The notes beneath the pieces were generated by a model that worked only from the letters and a program-made list of their open reading frames with translations, was not told the origin of the DNA and searched no databases. The translations under genes were made by a program, and so were the position numbers. This document shows, piece after piece, positions 1 through 5,875 of a DNA stretch of 5,875 nt. The stretch lies in NCBI GenBank assembly GCA_019116405.1, contig DXBS01000122.1, positions 1 to 5,875 of the forward strand. The letters are read 5' to 3'. How positions within the stretch are numbered: the stretch's first letter is position 1; each line of letters starts with the position of its first letter. This stretch comes from Candidatus Gallimonas intestinigallinarum (GTDB lineage: Bacteria; Bacillota_A; Clostridia; Christensenellales; Borkfalkiaceae).

Positions 1-1295
1 GGCTTGACCGTGACGGGGGGATCCAAAAGCCCCGTGGGACGGATGAGCTGCTCCACGACCTGTCCCGCCTGCTCAAGTTCATAGGGCGCGGGCGTCGCGG
101 AGACGCAGATCATCTGCGGCACGCGCGCGTCGAACTCCTCAAACGTCAGAGGGCGGTTGTCAAATGCAGACTTCATGCGGAAGCCGTATTCTACAAGGTT
201 TTTCTTGCGCGCGAGGTCGCCGTTGTACATGGCGCGGATCTGCGGAATGGTCATGTGGCTCTCGTCGATAAAGACGAGGAAGTTATCGGGAAAGTAGTCG
301 AGCAGCGTAAAGGACGGCTCGCCCGGGGCGCGCCCGTCAAAGTATCTGGAATAATTTTCCACGCCCGAACAGTAGCCGATCTCCCGCAGCATTTCAAGGT
401 CATGCTCGGTGCGCTGCGAGAGGCGCTGCGCCTCTAAAAGCTTGCCCGCGTCCTCAAACGCCTTGATCTCGCCCTTCAGGTCCTCTTCGATCATCGTGAG
501 CGCGGTCATGAGCCGCTCCGTCCCTACGGCGTAGTGGCTGGCGGGGAAGATGACGGCATGCCTGAGCCCCGAGAGGACTTTGCCCGTCGTGACGTCGATC
601 TCCGAAATACTGTCGATCTCGTCGCCGAAGAACTCCACGCGCACGGCGACTTCGGAATTGGACGCGGGGAAGATCTCCACGACGTCCCCCCGCACGCGGA
701 AGGTGGAGCGCTTGAAGTCGATATCGTTGCGCGAATACTGGATGCCGACGAGCTTGGCAAGCAGCTCGTCGCGCGCGAGCGTGTCGCCGGGGCGCAGGGA
801 GATGCCCAGGCGGAAGAACTCCTCGGGCGCGCCCAGACCGTAGATGCAGGAGACGGAGGAGACGACGATGACGTCGTCCCGCTCGCCCAGCGAGCAGGTC
901 GCCGCGTTGCGGAGCTTATCGATCTCGTCATTGGTGGACGAGTCCTTCTCGATATAGGTGTCCGTCGAGGGGATATAGCTCTCGGGCTGGTAGTAGTCGT
1001 AGTAGGAGACGAAGTACTCCACGCGGTTTTCGGGGAAAAAGGCGCGGAATTCGTTGCACAGCTGCGCCGCGAGCGTCTTGTTGTGTGCAATGACGAGCGC
1101 GGGACGCCCCACGTTTTTGATGACGTTCGCCATTGTGAACGTCTTGCCGCTGCCCGTGACGCCCACGAGGACCTGCGTGCGGATGCCGTCCAGCACGCCC
1201 TGCGTGAGCTTTTCGATCGCCTGCGGCTGATCGCCGGTCGGCGCGAACGGCGCTTTGAGCTGAAAATCGTGATGGGTATAACCAATTTGTTCCAT
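1..1295 (-). CDS. uvrB: UvrB, excinuclease ABC subunit B (N-terminal 431 codons; 3' end outside window)
   Basis: UvrB is the damage-verifying subunit of bacterial nucleotide excision repair. It is loaded by UvrA, opens the DNA at the lesion and recruits UvrC. I translated the strand from the ATG at 1295 and met no stop. Residues 45-52 are the Walker A motif GVTGSGKT (K51). Residues about 98-122 are the UvrB-specific beta-hairpin, starting [13 protein letters not shown], which clamps one DNA strand. Residues 344-347 are the DESH form of Walker B, and 399-402 is the SATP helicase motif. UvrB proteins are usually about 660-670 aa, so the last helicase motifs and the C-terminal UvrC-binding helix lie off the left edge. 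The start fits the family N-terminus, but the ribosome binding site is weak (GGAAA about 9 nt upstream). The gene has its own promoter and follows two small membrane-anchored genes on the same strand. The visible part is intact and identification is secure. Confidence 0.98.
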   Translation of the reverse strand, partial: MEQIGYTHHDFQLKAPFAPTGDQPQAIEKLTQGVLDGIRTQVLVGVTGSGKTFTMANVIKNVGRPALVIAHNKTLAAQLCNEFRAFFPENRVEYFVSYYDYYQPESYIPSTDTYIEKDSSTNDEIDKLRNAATCSLGERDDVIVVSSVSCIYGLGAPEEFFRLGISLRPGDTLARDELLAKLVGIQYSRNDIDFKRSTFRVRGDVVEIFPASNSEVAVRVEFFGDEIDSISEIDVTTGKVLSGLRHAVIFPASHYAVGTERLMTALTMIEEDLKGEIKAFEDAGKLLEAQRLSQRTEHDLEMLREIGYCSGVENYSRYFDGRAPGEPSFTLLDYFPDNFLVFIDESHMTIPQIRAMYNGDLARKKNLVEYGFRMKSAFDNRPLTFEEFDARVPQMICVSATPAPYELEQAGQVVEQLIRPTGLLDPPVTVK

Positions 1296-1314
1296 ACAGA
1301 TGTTTCCAAAAGAT

Positions 1315-1327
1315 GCCGCAGCGCGGC
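1315..1327 (-). other. small GC hairpin in the uvrB leader
   Basis: GCCGC and GCGGC are separated by 3 nt and lie in the untranslated leader, ending 19 nt before the uvrB start codon. A 5-bp stem this close to the start could mildly affect translation. It may also be chance in GC-rich DNA. Confidence 0.3.
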
Positions 1328-1332
1328 GTTCG

Positions 1333-1346
1333 CAAACAAAAGTTTG
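1333..1346. promoter_or_regulatory. candidate LexA (SOS) operator of uvrB
   Basis: CAAAC-AAAA-GTTTG is a perfect dyad with a 4-nt centre. The Gram-positive LexA/DinR box is known to be built on CGAAC-N4-GTTCG, so this site has the right spacing and differs by one symmetric base in each half. It lies about 10-23 bp downstream of the uvrB -10 box, roughly +3 to +16, where a repressor would block transcription. uvrB belongs to the SOS regulon in Bacillus and Escherichia coli. The two symmetric mismatches keep this a candidate only; it could also be a short leader hairpin. Confidence 0.4.
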
Positions 1347-1355
1347 TACTTTATT

Positions 1356-1384
1356 ATTATAATGGAAAACCCGCCATTTGTCAA
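1356..1384 (-). promoter_or_regulatory. uvrB promoter, perfect sigma-A consensus
   Basis: On the minus strand the -35 is TTGACA (1384-1379) and the -10 is TATAAT (1361-1356), with a spacer of exactly 17 bp. Both hexamers match the consensus fully. Transcription should start near 1349, giving a leader of about 54 nt before the ATG at 1295. The -35 lies only 9 bp past the stop codon of the preceding gene, so uvrB can be expressed independently of the upstream operon. Confidence 0.9.
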
Positions 1385-1389
1385 GCGGG
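1366..1389 (-). terminator. weak intrinsic terminator-like hairpin after the 120-aa gene
   Basis: On the minus strand CCCGC (1389-1385) pairs with GCGGG (1374-1370) across a 10-nt loop, followed by TTTT (1369-1366). An inner T-G wobble can add a sixth pair. It starts 4 nt after the TGA of the 120-aa gene, where the end of the glnS operon is expected. The stem and U-tract are short, so read-through into uvrB is likely. The loop contains the uvrB -35 hexamer. Confidence 0.45.
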
Positions 1390-1393
1390 AAGA

Positions 1394-1756
1394 TCACGAA
1401 AAAAGCAGCTTGAGAACAAGACCGATGAGCGCGGAGGCGAGCCCGCATGCCGCCGCCAGAAGCAGCTTCAGGATGACGCGGCGGCGGTCGGTGTGCGCGG
1501 TGCGGGCAAAGCTTCTGCCCTTGGGACGCAACTCGACGACATATGTCTGTTCTCCTTTGCGCTCCGTAGAGACATAGTCCACATACCCGTCTTGCGCGAG
1601 CGAGGCGAGCGTGCGCTCCAGCGCCGCTTCGTCCACGCCCTTTGCAAGCGCGATGACCTCCCCCGGCGCGGCAAGAAAGCGCGCCCTTCCCGCCGAAAGC
1701 GTCAAAAGGGCGCGCATGACTTCATTTTCCCGTCTGTCCAGCGTCGCGTTCCACAT
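1394..1756 (-). CDS. hypothetical 120-aa protein: winged-helix-like domain plus C-terminal membrane anchor
   Basis: I do not recognise a named family. Residues 8-40 are mostly helical. Residues 41-56 ([16 protein letters not shown]) look like a recognition helix. Residues 57-82 look like the two-stranded wing of a winged-helix domain and end in RPKG, as in many MarR/PadR-like domains. A basic linker follows (R85, H88, R91-R93), then a hydrophobic helix at 94-119. This suggests a cytoplasmic DNA- or protein-binding domain held at the membrane by its tail. The ATG at 1756 is preceded by GGGGGTGAG, which overlaps the stop of the upstream gene, so translation is probably coupled to it. The reading frame stays open far upstream, to 2065, but that part overlaps the neighbouring gene and lacks such a site. 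It resembles the upstream protein in plan and length. Function unknown; a DNA target has not been shown. Confidence 0.85.
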   Translation of the reverse strand: MWNATLDRRENEVMRALLTLSAGRARFLAAPGEVIALAKGVDEAALERTLASLAQDGYVDYVSTERKGEQTYVVELRPKGRSFARTAHTDRRRVILKLLLAAACGLASALIGLVLKLLFS

Positions 1757-1758
1757 AC

Positions 1759-2118
1759 TCACCCCCGCACGAGCAGGACGAGAAGGGGCACAAGACAGAG
1801 CAGACTGCCCGCGAGCGCTCCCAAAAAGGCGGCGATCGCCGTATTGCGGATGCGCACCGCGCTCTCCCGCGCGCGTTCGCGCGCGTAGGCGGCATGTACG
1901 CGCCCCGCGGGGAGCAGCCTCAGGCAGTACGTTCCCTCCTCGGCATAGCGCAGCTCGATGCAGCGGCAGTCCGCAAGATAGGAGAGCGTCTCCGGGAGCG
2001 TCCCCTCCGGCACAAAGCCCGCGAGGTCCGCTTCCTCTAACAGATGATAGCCGCCGCCCGTGCACAGGTCGCCGAGGCGCTCCAAAAGCGCGCCCGTTCT
2101 CTCGTCCAACGTCGTCAC
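1759..2118 (-). CDS. hypothetical 119-aa protein: winged-helix-like domain plus C-terminal membrane anchor
   Basis: Not a family I can name. The N-terminal part (about 4-73) has helices followed by LPETLSYLADCRCIEL (41-56) and a probable beta wing ending LRLLPAGR (66-73). This matches the layout of the 120-aa protein encoded next. A charged linker rich in Arg (80-91) leads into a strongly hydrophobic segment at about 93-117, with only RG after the membrane-exposed end. The likely topology is cytoplasmic N-terminus with a tail anchor. The start is GTG at 2118, 36 nt after the glnS stop. No clear ribosome binding site precedes it, so the start is less certain than the gene; coupling to glnS translation or a slightly later start is possible. 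Its stop is 2 bp from the ATG of the next gene. It is probably transcribed with glnS. Role unknown. Confidence 0.8.
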   Translation of the reverse strand: MTTLDERTGALLERLGDLCTGGGYHLLEEADLAGFVPEGTLPETLSYLADCRCIELRYAEEGTYCLRLLPAGRVHAAYARERARESAVRIRNTAIAAFLGALAGSLLCLVPLLVLLVRG

Positions 2119-2154
2119 GAAGGCAGTATGCCCGCGCGGCGGAAAACTATAAGC

Positions 2155-3780
<1,626 letters not shown>

Positions 3781-3816
3781 AGAAATTCCCTCGGATGTTG
3801 CAAACAATTTTTTACG

Positions 3817-3825
3817 ATTATAGCA
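3817..3825 (-). promoter_or_regulatory. glnS promoter with extended -10
   Basis: On the minus strand TGC-TATAAT (3825-3817) is an extended -10 element with a perfect hexamer. No good -35 stands 16-18 bp upstream (TATCAT at the 17-bp position), which is typical of extended -10 promoters. Transcription would start near 3810, about 30 nt before the ATG. A second, weaker candidate lies just upstream: TTGCAA (3867-3862), a 16-bp spacer and TATCAT (3845-3840). Confidence 0.75.
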
Positions 3826-3941
3826 TATTTACGCGGAAAATGATACCGTTTTATAAGCCTTTTGCAAAATTTCTGTCCCTTACCGCGCTTTCGTTCCGGT
3901 TATAGATCGTATAAGCAAAAACAGACATGCCGTCAAACGCC

Positions 3942-3982
3942 TGCGCGGCGGGAAAAATCGGGCACATTTTTCCCGCCGCGCA
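3942..3982. repeat. perfect 17-bp inverted repeat with 7-nt loop upstream of glyQS
   Basis: The left arm 3942-3958 (TGCGCGGCGGGAAAAAT) and right arm 3966-3982 are exact reverse complements, separated by CGGGCAC. The GC-rich outer parts are 10-11 bp and the inner parts are A5/T5. The element ends 8 bp before the glyQS -35. It has no T-tract after the stem on either strand, so it is not a standard intrinsic terminator. It may be an operator for a dimeric regulator, a cruciform-forming site or a dispersed palindromic repeat; the sequence alone does not decide. Confidence 0.9.
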
Positions 3983-3990
3983 CAATTTGC

Positions 3991-4019
3991 TTGCCATTCG
4001 CCGATTTTTAGAGTATAAT
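3991..4019 (+). promoter_or_regulatory. glyQS promoter
   Basis: The -35 is TTGCCA (3991-3996, five of six consensus bases) and the -10 is TATAAT (4014-4019), with a 17-bp spacer. Transcription should start near 4026, giving a leader of about 37 nt. The leader carries AAGGA (4050-4054) 8 nt before the ATG and has no room for a T-box riboswitch. Confidence 0.88.
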
Positions 4020-4062
4020 ACCCAAAAAACGGGGCGACCCGAAAGCGATAAGGACGAAGATC

Positions 4063-5439
4063 ATGGCAAACAAAGCAGTCACGATGGACAAACTCGTCGC
4101 GCTGTGCAAGGCGCGCGGCATCATTTTCCCCGGCAGCGAGATCTACGGCGGCATGGGCAACACCTGGGACTACGGCCCCGTGGGTGTGGAGATCAAAAAC
4201 AACGTCAAACGCGCATGGTGGAAGCGCTTCGTGCAGGAGAGCGACAATTCCTACGGCGTGGACGCCGCCATCCTCATGAACGCGCGCGTTTGGGAAGCGA
4301 GCGGTCACACCGCGAGCTTTTCCGACCCCAAGATGGACTGCAAGAACTGCAAGAGCCGTCACCGCGCCGACAACCTCATCGAGGCACACTCCAAGGGCAA
4401 GGTCAACCCCGACCTGATGACCAACGAGGAGATGGAGGCGTACATCAACGAGCACCACGTCTGCTGCCCCGTCTGCGGTAAGTGCGACTGGACGCCGATA
4501 CGCACCTTCAACCTGATGTTCGAGACCTCGCGCGGCGTCACCGACGAGAGCCAAAACAAGATCTATCTGCGCCCCGAGACGGCGCAGGGCGAGTTCGTCA
4601 ACTTCCTCAACGTCCAGCGCACGACGCGCGCCAAAGTGCCCTTCGGCATCGCGCAGGTCGGCAAGGCGTTCCGCAATGAGATCACGCCCGGCAACTTCAT
4701 CTTCCGCACCATCGAGTTCGAGCAGATGGAGCACCAGTGGTTCTGCAAGGAAGGCACGGACGCCGAATACTACGCCGAATTCAAAGAGAAGGCATGGCAG
4801 TTCCTTCTGGACCTCGGCTTCAACGCAGAACATCTCCGCTTCAAGGATCACGATAAGCTCGCCCACTATGCAAGAGCGGCGTGCGACATCCAGTACGACT
4901 TCCCGATGGGCTGGTCGGAGCTCAACGGCATCCACAACCGCACCGACTACGACCTTTCCCGCCATCAGGAATTTTCGGGCAAGAGCCTCACTTACGTCGA
5001 CCCCGTCTCGGGCGAGAAGTACATCCCCTACGTCATCGAGTACTCCATCGGCGCAGACCGCCTGATGCTCGCAGTCCTTTCCGAAGCGTATGACGAAGAG
5101 ACGCTCGAAGGCGGCGACGTGCGCGTCGTGATGCACTTCCACCCCGCCATCGCGGCGTACAAGGCGGCAGTCCTGCCCCTTCAGAAGAACCTCGCGCCCA
5201 AGGCAAAGGAAATTCTAACTCAGCTCAAAAAGCACTTCCCTGTCGCCTACGACGAGGCGGGCTCCATCGGCAAGCGCTACCGCCGTCAGGACGAGATCGG
5301 CACCCCCTACTGCATCACGATCGACTTCGATACGCTGGAAAACGACACCGTCACCGTCCGCGACCGCGACTCCATGGAGCAGGTGCGCCTCAATATCAAC
5401 GAACTCGTCGGTTTCCTCCGCGAGAAGTGCGCCTTCTGA
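4063..5439 (+). CDS. glyQS: Glycyl-tRNA synthetase, single-chain homodimeric type
   Basis: This class II synthetase charges tRNA-Gly with glycine, using ATP, in the cytoplasm. At 458 aa it is the size of the bacterial alpha2-type enzyme (also called GlyS), not the separate alpha and beta subunits of E. coli. The N-terminus has [19 protein letters not shown] (29-47), the family's motif 1 region. Cysteines C93-x2-C96 and C135-x2-C138 (CPVCG) form a probable zinc ribbon in the insertion between motifs 1 and 2. Motif 2 contains the RNE triplet at 204-206, and motif 3 contains GADR at 330-333. From about M357 ([18 protein letters not shown]) to the end is the HGTP-type anticodon-binding domain. 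The ATG at 4063 is supported by AAGGA 8 nt upstream. The gene is complete, monocistronic as far as seen, and divergent from glnS. A terminator lies about 160 bp downstream. Confidence 0.98.
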   Translation: MANKAVTMDKLVALCKARGIIFPGSEIYGGMGNTWDYGPVGVEIKNNVKRAWWKRFVQESDNSYGVDAAILMNARVWEASGHTASFSDPKMDCKNCKSRHRADNLIEAHSKGKVNPDLMTNEEMEAYINEHHVCCPVCGKCDWTPIRTFNLMFETSRGVTDESQNKIYLRPETAQGEFVNFLNVQRTTRAKVPFGIAQVGKAFRNEITPGNFIFRTIEFEQMEHQWFCKEGTDAEYYAEFKEKAWQFLLDLGFNAEHLRFKDHDKLAHYARAACDIQYDFPMGWSELNGIHNRTDYDLSRHQEFSGKSLTYVDPVSGEKYIPYVIEYSIGADRLMLAVLSEAYDEETLEGGDVRVVMHFHPAIAAYKAAVLPLQKNLAPKAKEILTQLKKHFPVAYDEAGSIGKRYRRQDEIGTPYCITIDFDTLENDTVTVRDRDSMEQVRLNINELVGFLREKCAF

Positions 5440-5440
5440 G

Positions 5441-5475
5441 TTCACACTTTTTTCGTACCGCAAAAAAGTCGTGAA
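5441..5475. repeat. AT-rich imperfect hairpin directly after glyQS
   Basis: TTCACACTTTTTT (5441-5453) pairs with AAAAAAGTCGTGAA (5462-5475) over 13 pairs with one bulged base and an 8-nt loop. It begins 2 nt after the stop codon. The T-run is in the ascending arm and not after the stem, so it is a poor intrinsic terminator. It could protect the 3' end of the glyQS message. Confidence 0.6.
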
Positions 5476-5556
5476 AGAAGGAGGATATCGTTATTCCCTC
5501 GCCTCCCTCTTGGAGGGAGGTGCCGAACAAATGTGAGGCGGAAGGAGTCACCTCAT
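5476..5556. repeat. palindromic element, possibly a dispersed MITE/REP-like repeat
   Basis: The core hairpin is CCTCCCTC (5502-5509) with GAGGGAGG (5513-5520) and a 3-nt loop. Around it CGCCTC (5500-5505) can pair with GAGGCG (5535-5540), and GAGGTG (5517-5522) with CACCTC (5549-5554), so several folds compete. A full AAGGAGG (5478-5484) stands at the left side with no start codon after it. Similar purine/pyrimidine palindromes ending in GGAAGGAGT are, from memory, common between genes of gut Clostridia; I cannot confirm that here. Only one copy is in the window. Confidence 0.5.
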
Positions 5557-5599
5557 TTATCGTTCACGCATTTCTTTTGCGTCTATAACCCCAAAGATC

Positions 5600-5627
5600 A
5601 AGAGCCGAGCCGCCTCGGCTCTTTTTT
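5600..5627 (+). terminator. strong rho-independent terminator downstream of glyQS
   Basis: AAGAGCCGAG (5600-5609) and CTCGGCTCTT (5614-5623) form a perfect 10-bp stem with the loop CCGC. The T-run at 5622-5627 overlaps the end of the stem. It is the first good terminator after glyQS on this strand, so the message probably runs through the palindromic element to about 5627. Confidence 0.93.
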
Positions 5628-5650
5628 GTCGCAAAGCCCCTATCTCTCAC

Positions 5651-5697
5651 CGATTTGTCATATTGTTTTGCCCGATTGTCATAGAAATATATGATAA
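5651..5697. repeat. two direct and one inverted copy of a TTGTCATA motif
   Basis: CGATTTGTCATAT (5651-5663) and CGATTGTCATAG (5673-5684) are near-identical direct copies starting 22 bp apart, about two helical turns. ATATGATAA (5689-5697) is an inverted copy of TTGTCATAT with one mismatch. The cluster ends 17 bp before the -35 of the next gene, a usual place for activator or repressor binding. It could also be chance in AT-rich DNA. Confidence 0.4.
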
Positions 5698-5713
5698 TTC
5701 TTGTCGCCAACCG

Positions 5714-5742
5714 TTGACAAACGCAAGAAAAACGCCTATACT
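5714..5742 (+). promoter_or_regulatory. promoter of the gene starting at 5807
   Basis: The -35 is a perfect TTGACA (5714-5719) and the -10 is TATACT (5737-5742, five of six), with a 17-bp spacer. Transcription should begin near 5749, giving a leader of about 58 nt. In that leader GGCCGC (5756-5761) can pair with GCGGCC (5787-5792) upstream of the ribosome binding site. Confidence 0.87.
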
Positions 5743-5806
5743 GTAAGGGAACGGCGGCCGCTGCCCTTTTGCTTCCTACTCACCCTGCGGCCAAAACGGA
5801 GGACTC

Positions 5807-5875
5807 ATGCAGCCCATCGACATCATCCTGATCTTATATGGCGCGGCGGCGCTTTTTGCAGCGCTTTTATATATC
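5807..5875 (+). CDS. N-terminus of a probable membrane protein (first 23 codons; continues beyond window)
   Basis: The ATG at 5807 is preceded by a strong ribosome binding site, GGAGGA (5798-5803), and by a consensus promoter with a terminator before it. Translation gives 23 residues, MQPIDIILILYGAAALFAAL and then LYI, to the edge of the window. From residue 5 on, nearly all residues are hydrophobic and there is no basic N-terminal region. It therefore looks like a first transmembrane helix, possibly a signal anchor, more than a cleavable signal peptide. The product cannot be identified from this much. It is likely the first gene of its own transcription unit. Confidence 0.75.
   Translation, partial: MQPIDIILILYGAAALFAALLYI

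Larger units (their letters stand above)
5440..5806. other. 367-bp gene-free region between glyQS and the next gene
   Basis: No convincing coding sequence is visible on either strand. From left to right the region holds an AT-rich hairpin right after the glyQS stop (5441-5475), a palindromic repeat-like stretch (about 5476-5556), a minor ACGCA/TGCGT stem (5566-5582), an intrinsic terminator (5600-5627), repeated TTGTCATA motifs (5651-5697), a consensus promoter (5714-5742) and a leader of about 58 nt for the gene starting at 5807. The base composition falls towards AT in 5640-5710, as expected upstream of a promoter. Confidence 0.85.

Noticed and set aside
534..1577. 347-codon open frame on the plus strand opposite uvrB and the 120-aa gene
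   Set aside because: It crosses the uvrB promoter and runs antisense to conserved UvrB motifs; no ribosome binding site or family match.
1394..2065. Longer 223-codon version of the 120-aa gene
   Set aside because: The extra N-terminal part overlaps the 119-aa gene in another frame and is rich in Arg, Cys and Gly like a shadow frame. The ATG at 1756 has a strong ribosome binding site and gives the compact domain layout.
3781..3807. glnS start nine codons upstream (ATG at 3807)
   Set aside because: The GAGGG site is placed correctly only for the ATG at 3780, and the extension would begin almost at the predicted transcription start.
3860..3869. TTTTGCAAAA palindrome in the divergent region
   Set aside because: A 10-bp AT-rich palindrome is weak evidence alone; it overlaps a possible alternative -35 of glnS, so I mention it without calling a site.
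3942..3982. The 17-bp inverted repeat as an intrinsic terminator
   Set aside because: No T-tract follows the stem on either strand, and it lies between two divergent promoters where no transcript needs to end.
3880..5142. 420-codon open frame on the minus strand opposite glyQS
   Set aside because: It lies antisense to a clearly conserved synthetase, its protein has no recognisable motif, and long antisense frames are expected in GC-rich coding DNA.
5440..5640. CRISPR array, tRNA or other structured RNA gene
   Set aside because: There are no regularly spaced repeats with unique spacers, no cloverleaf arms or T-loop sequence, and the hairpins are better explained as a palindromic element and a terminator.

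Overview
The window is GC-rich and compact, and looks chromosomal. Its genes are housekeeping genes: nucleotide excision repair and two aminoacyl-tRNA synthetases. Every promoter I can read is of the sigma-A/sigma-70 type, and most genes have purine-rich ribosome binding sites. The single-chain, zinc-ribbon glycyl-tRNA synthetase and the AT-rich promoters between GC-rich genes fit a high-GC member of the Firmicutes (Clostridia-like). This placement is an inference; no rRNA is present to confirm it.

Left half, minus strand (3780 down to 1). The order in transcription is glnS (glutaminyl-tRNA synthetase, 541 aa), a 119-aa protein, a 120-aa protein, and then uvrB, which runs off the left edge after 431 codons. 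The two small proteins are only 2 bp apart. They share one plan: a winged-helix-like N-terminal part, a basic linker and a C-terminal membrane helix. They look like tandem paralogues and are the least characterised genes here. uvrB has its own promoter with perfect consensus hexamers. Its -35 box lies in the loop of a small terminator-like hairpin that ends the preceding operon. A LexA-like dyad sits just after the expected start of transcription.

Centre (3781-4062). A 282-bp divergent intergenic region separates glnS from the glycyl-tRNA synthetase gene. It holds an extended -10 promoter for glnS, a strong promoter for glyQS, and a perfect 17-bp inverted repeat (7-nt loop) just upstream of the glyQS -35. 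Neither synthetase has a leader long enough for a T-box riboswitch.

Right part, plus strand. A complete 458-aa glyQS is followed by 367 bp without a gene. That stretch holds a hairpin right after the stop, a palindromic repeat-like element with competing hairpins, a strong intrinsic terminator, short repeated motifs, and a consensus promoter. The promoter drives a gene of which only the first 23 codons, all very hydrophobic, are visible.

I found no complete novel multi-gene system. The points most worth following up are the pair of tail-anchored winged-helix proteins next to uvrB, the layered control region of uvrB, the long dyad before glyQS, and the palindromic element after it.
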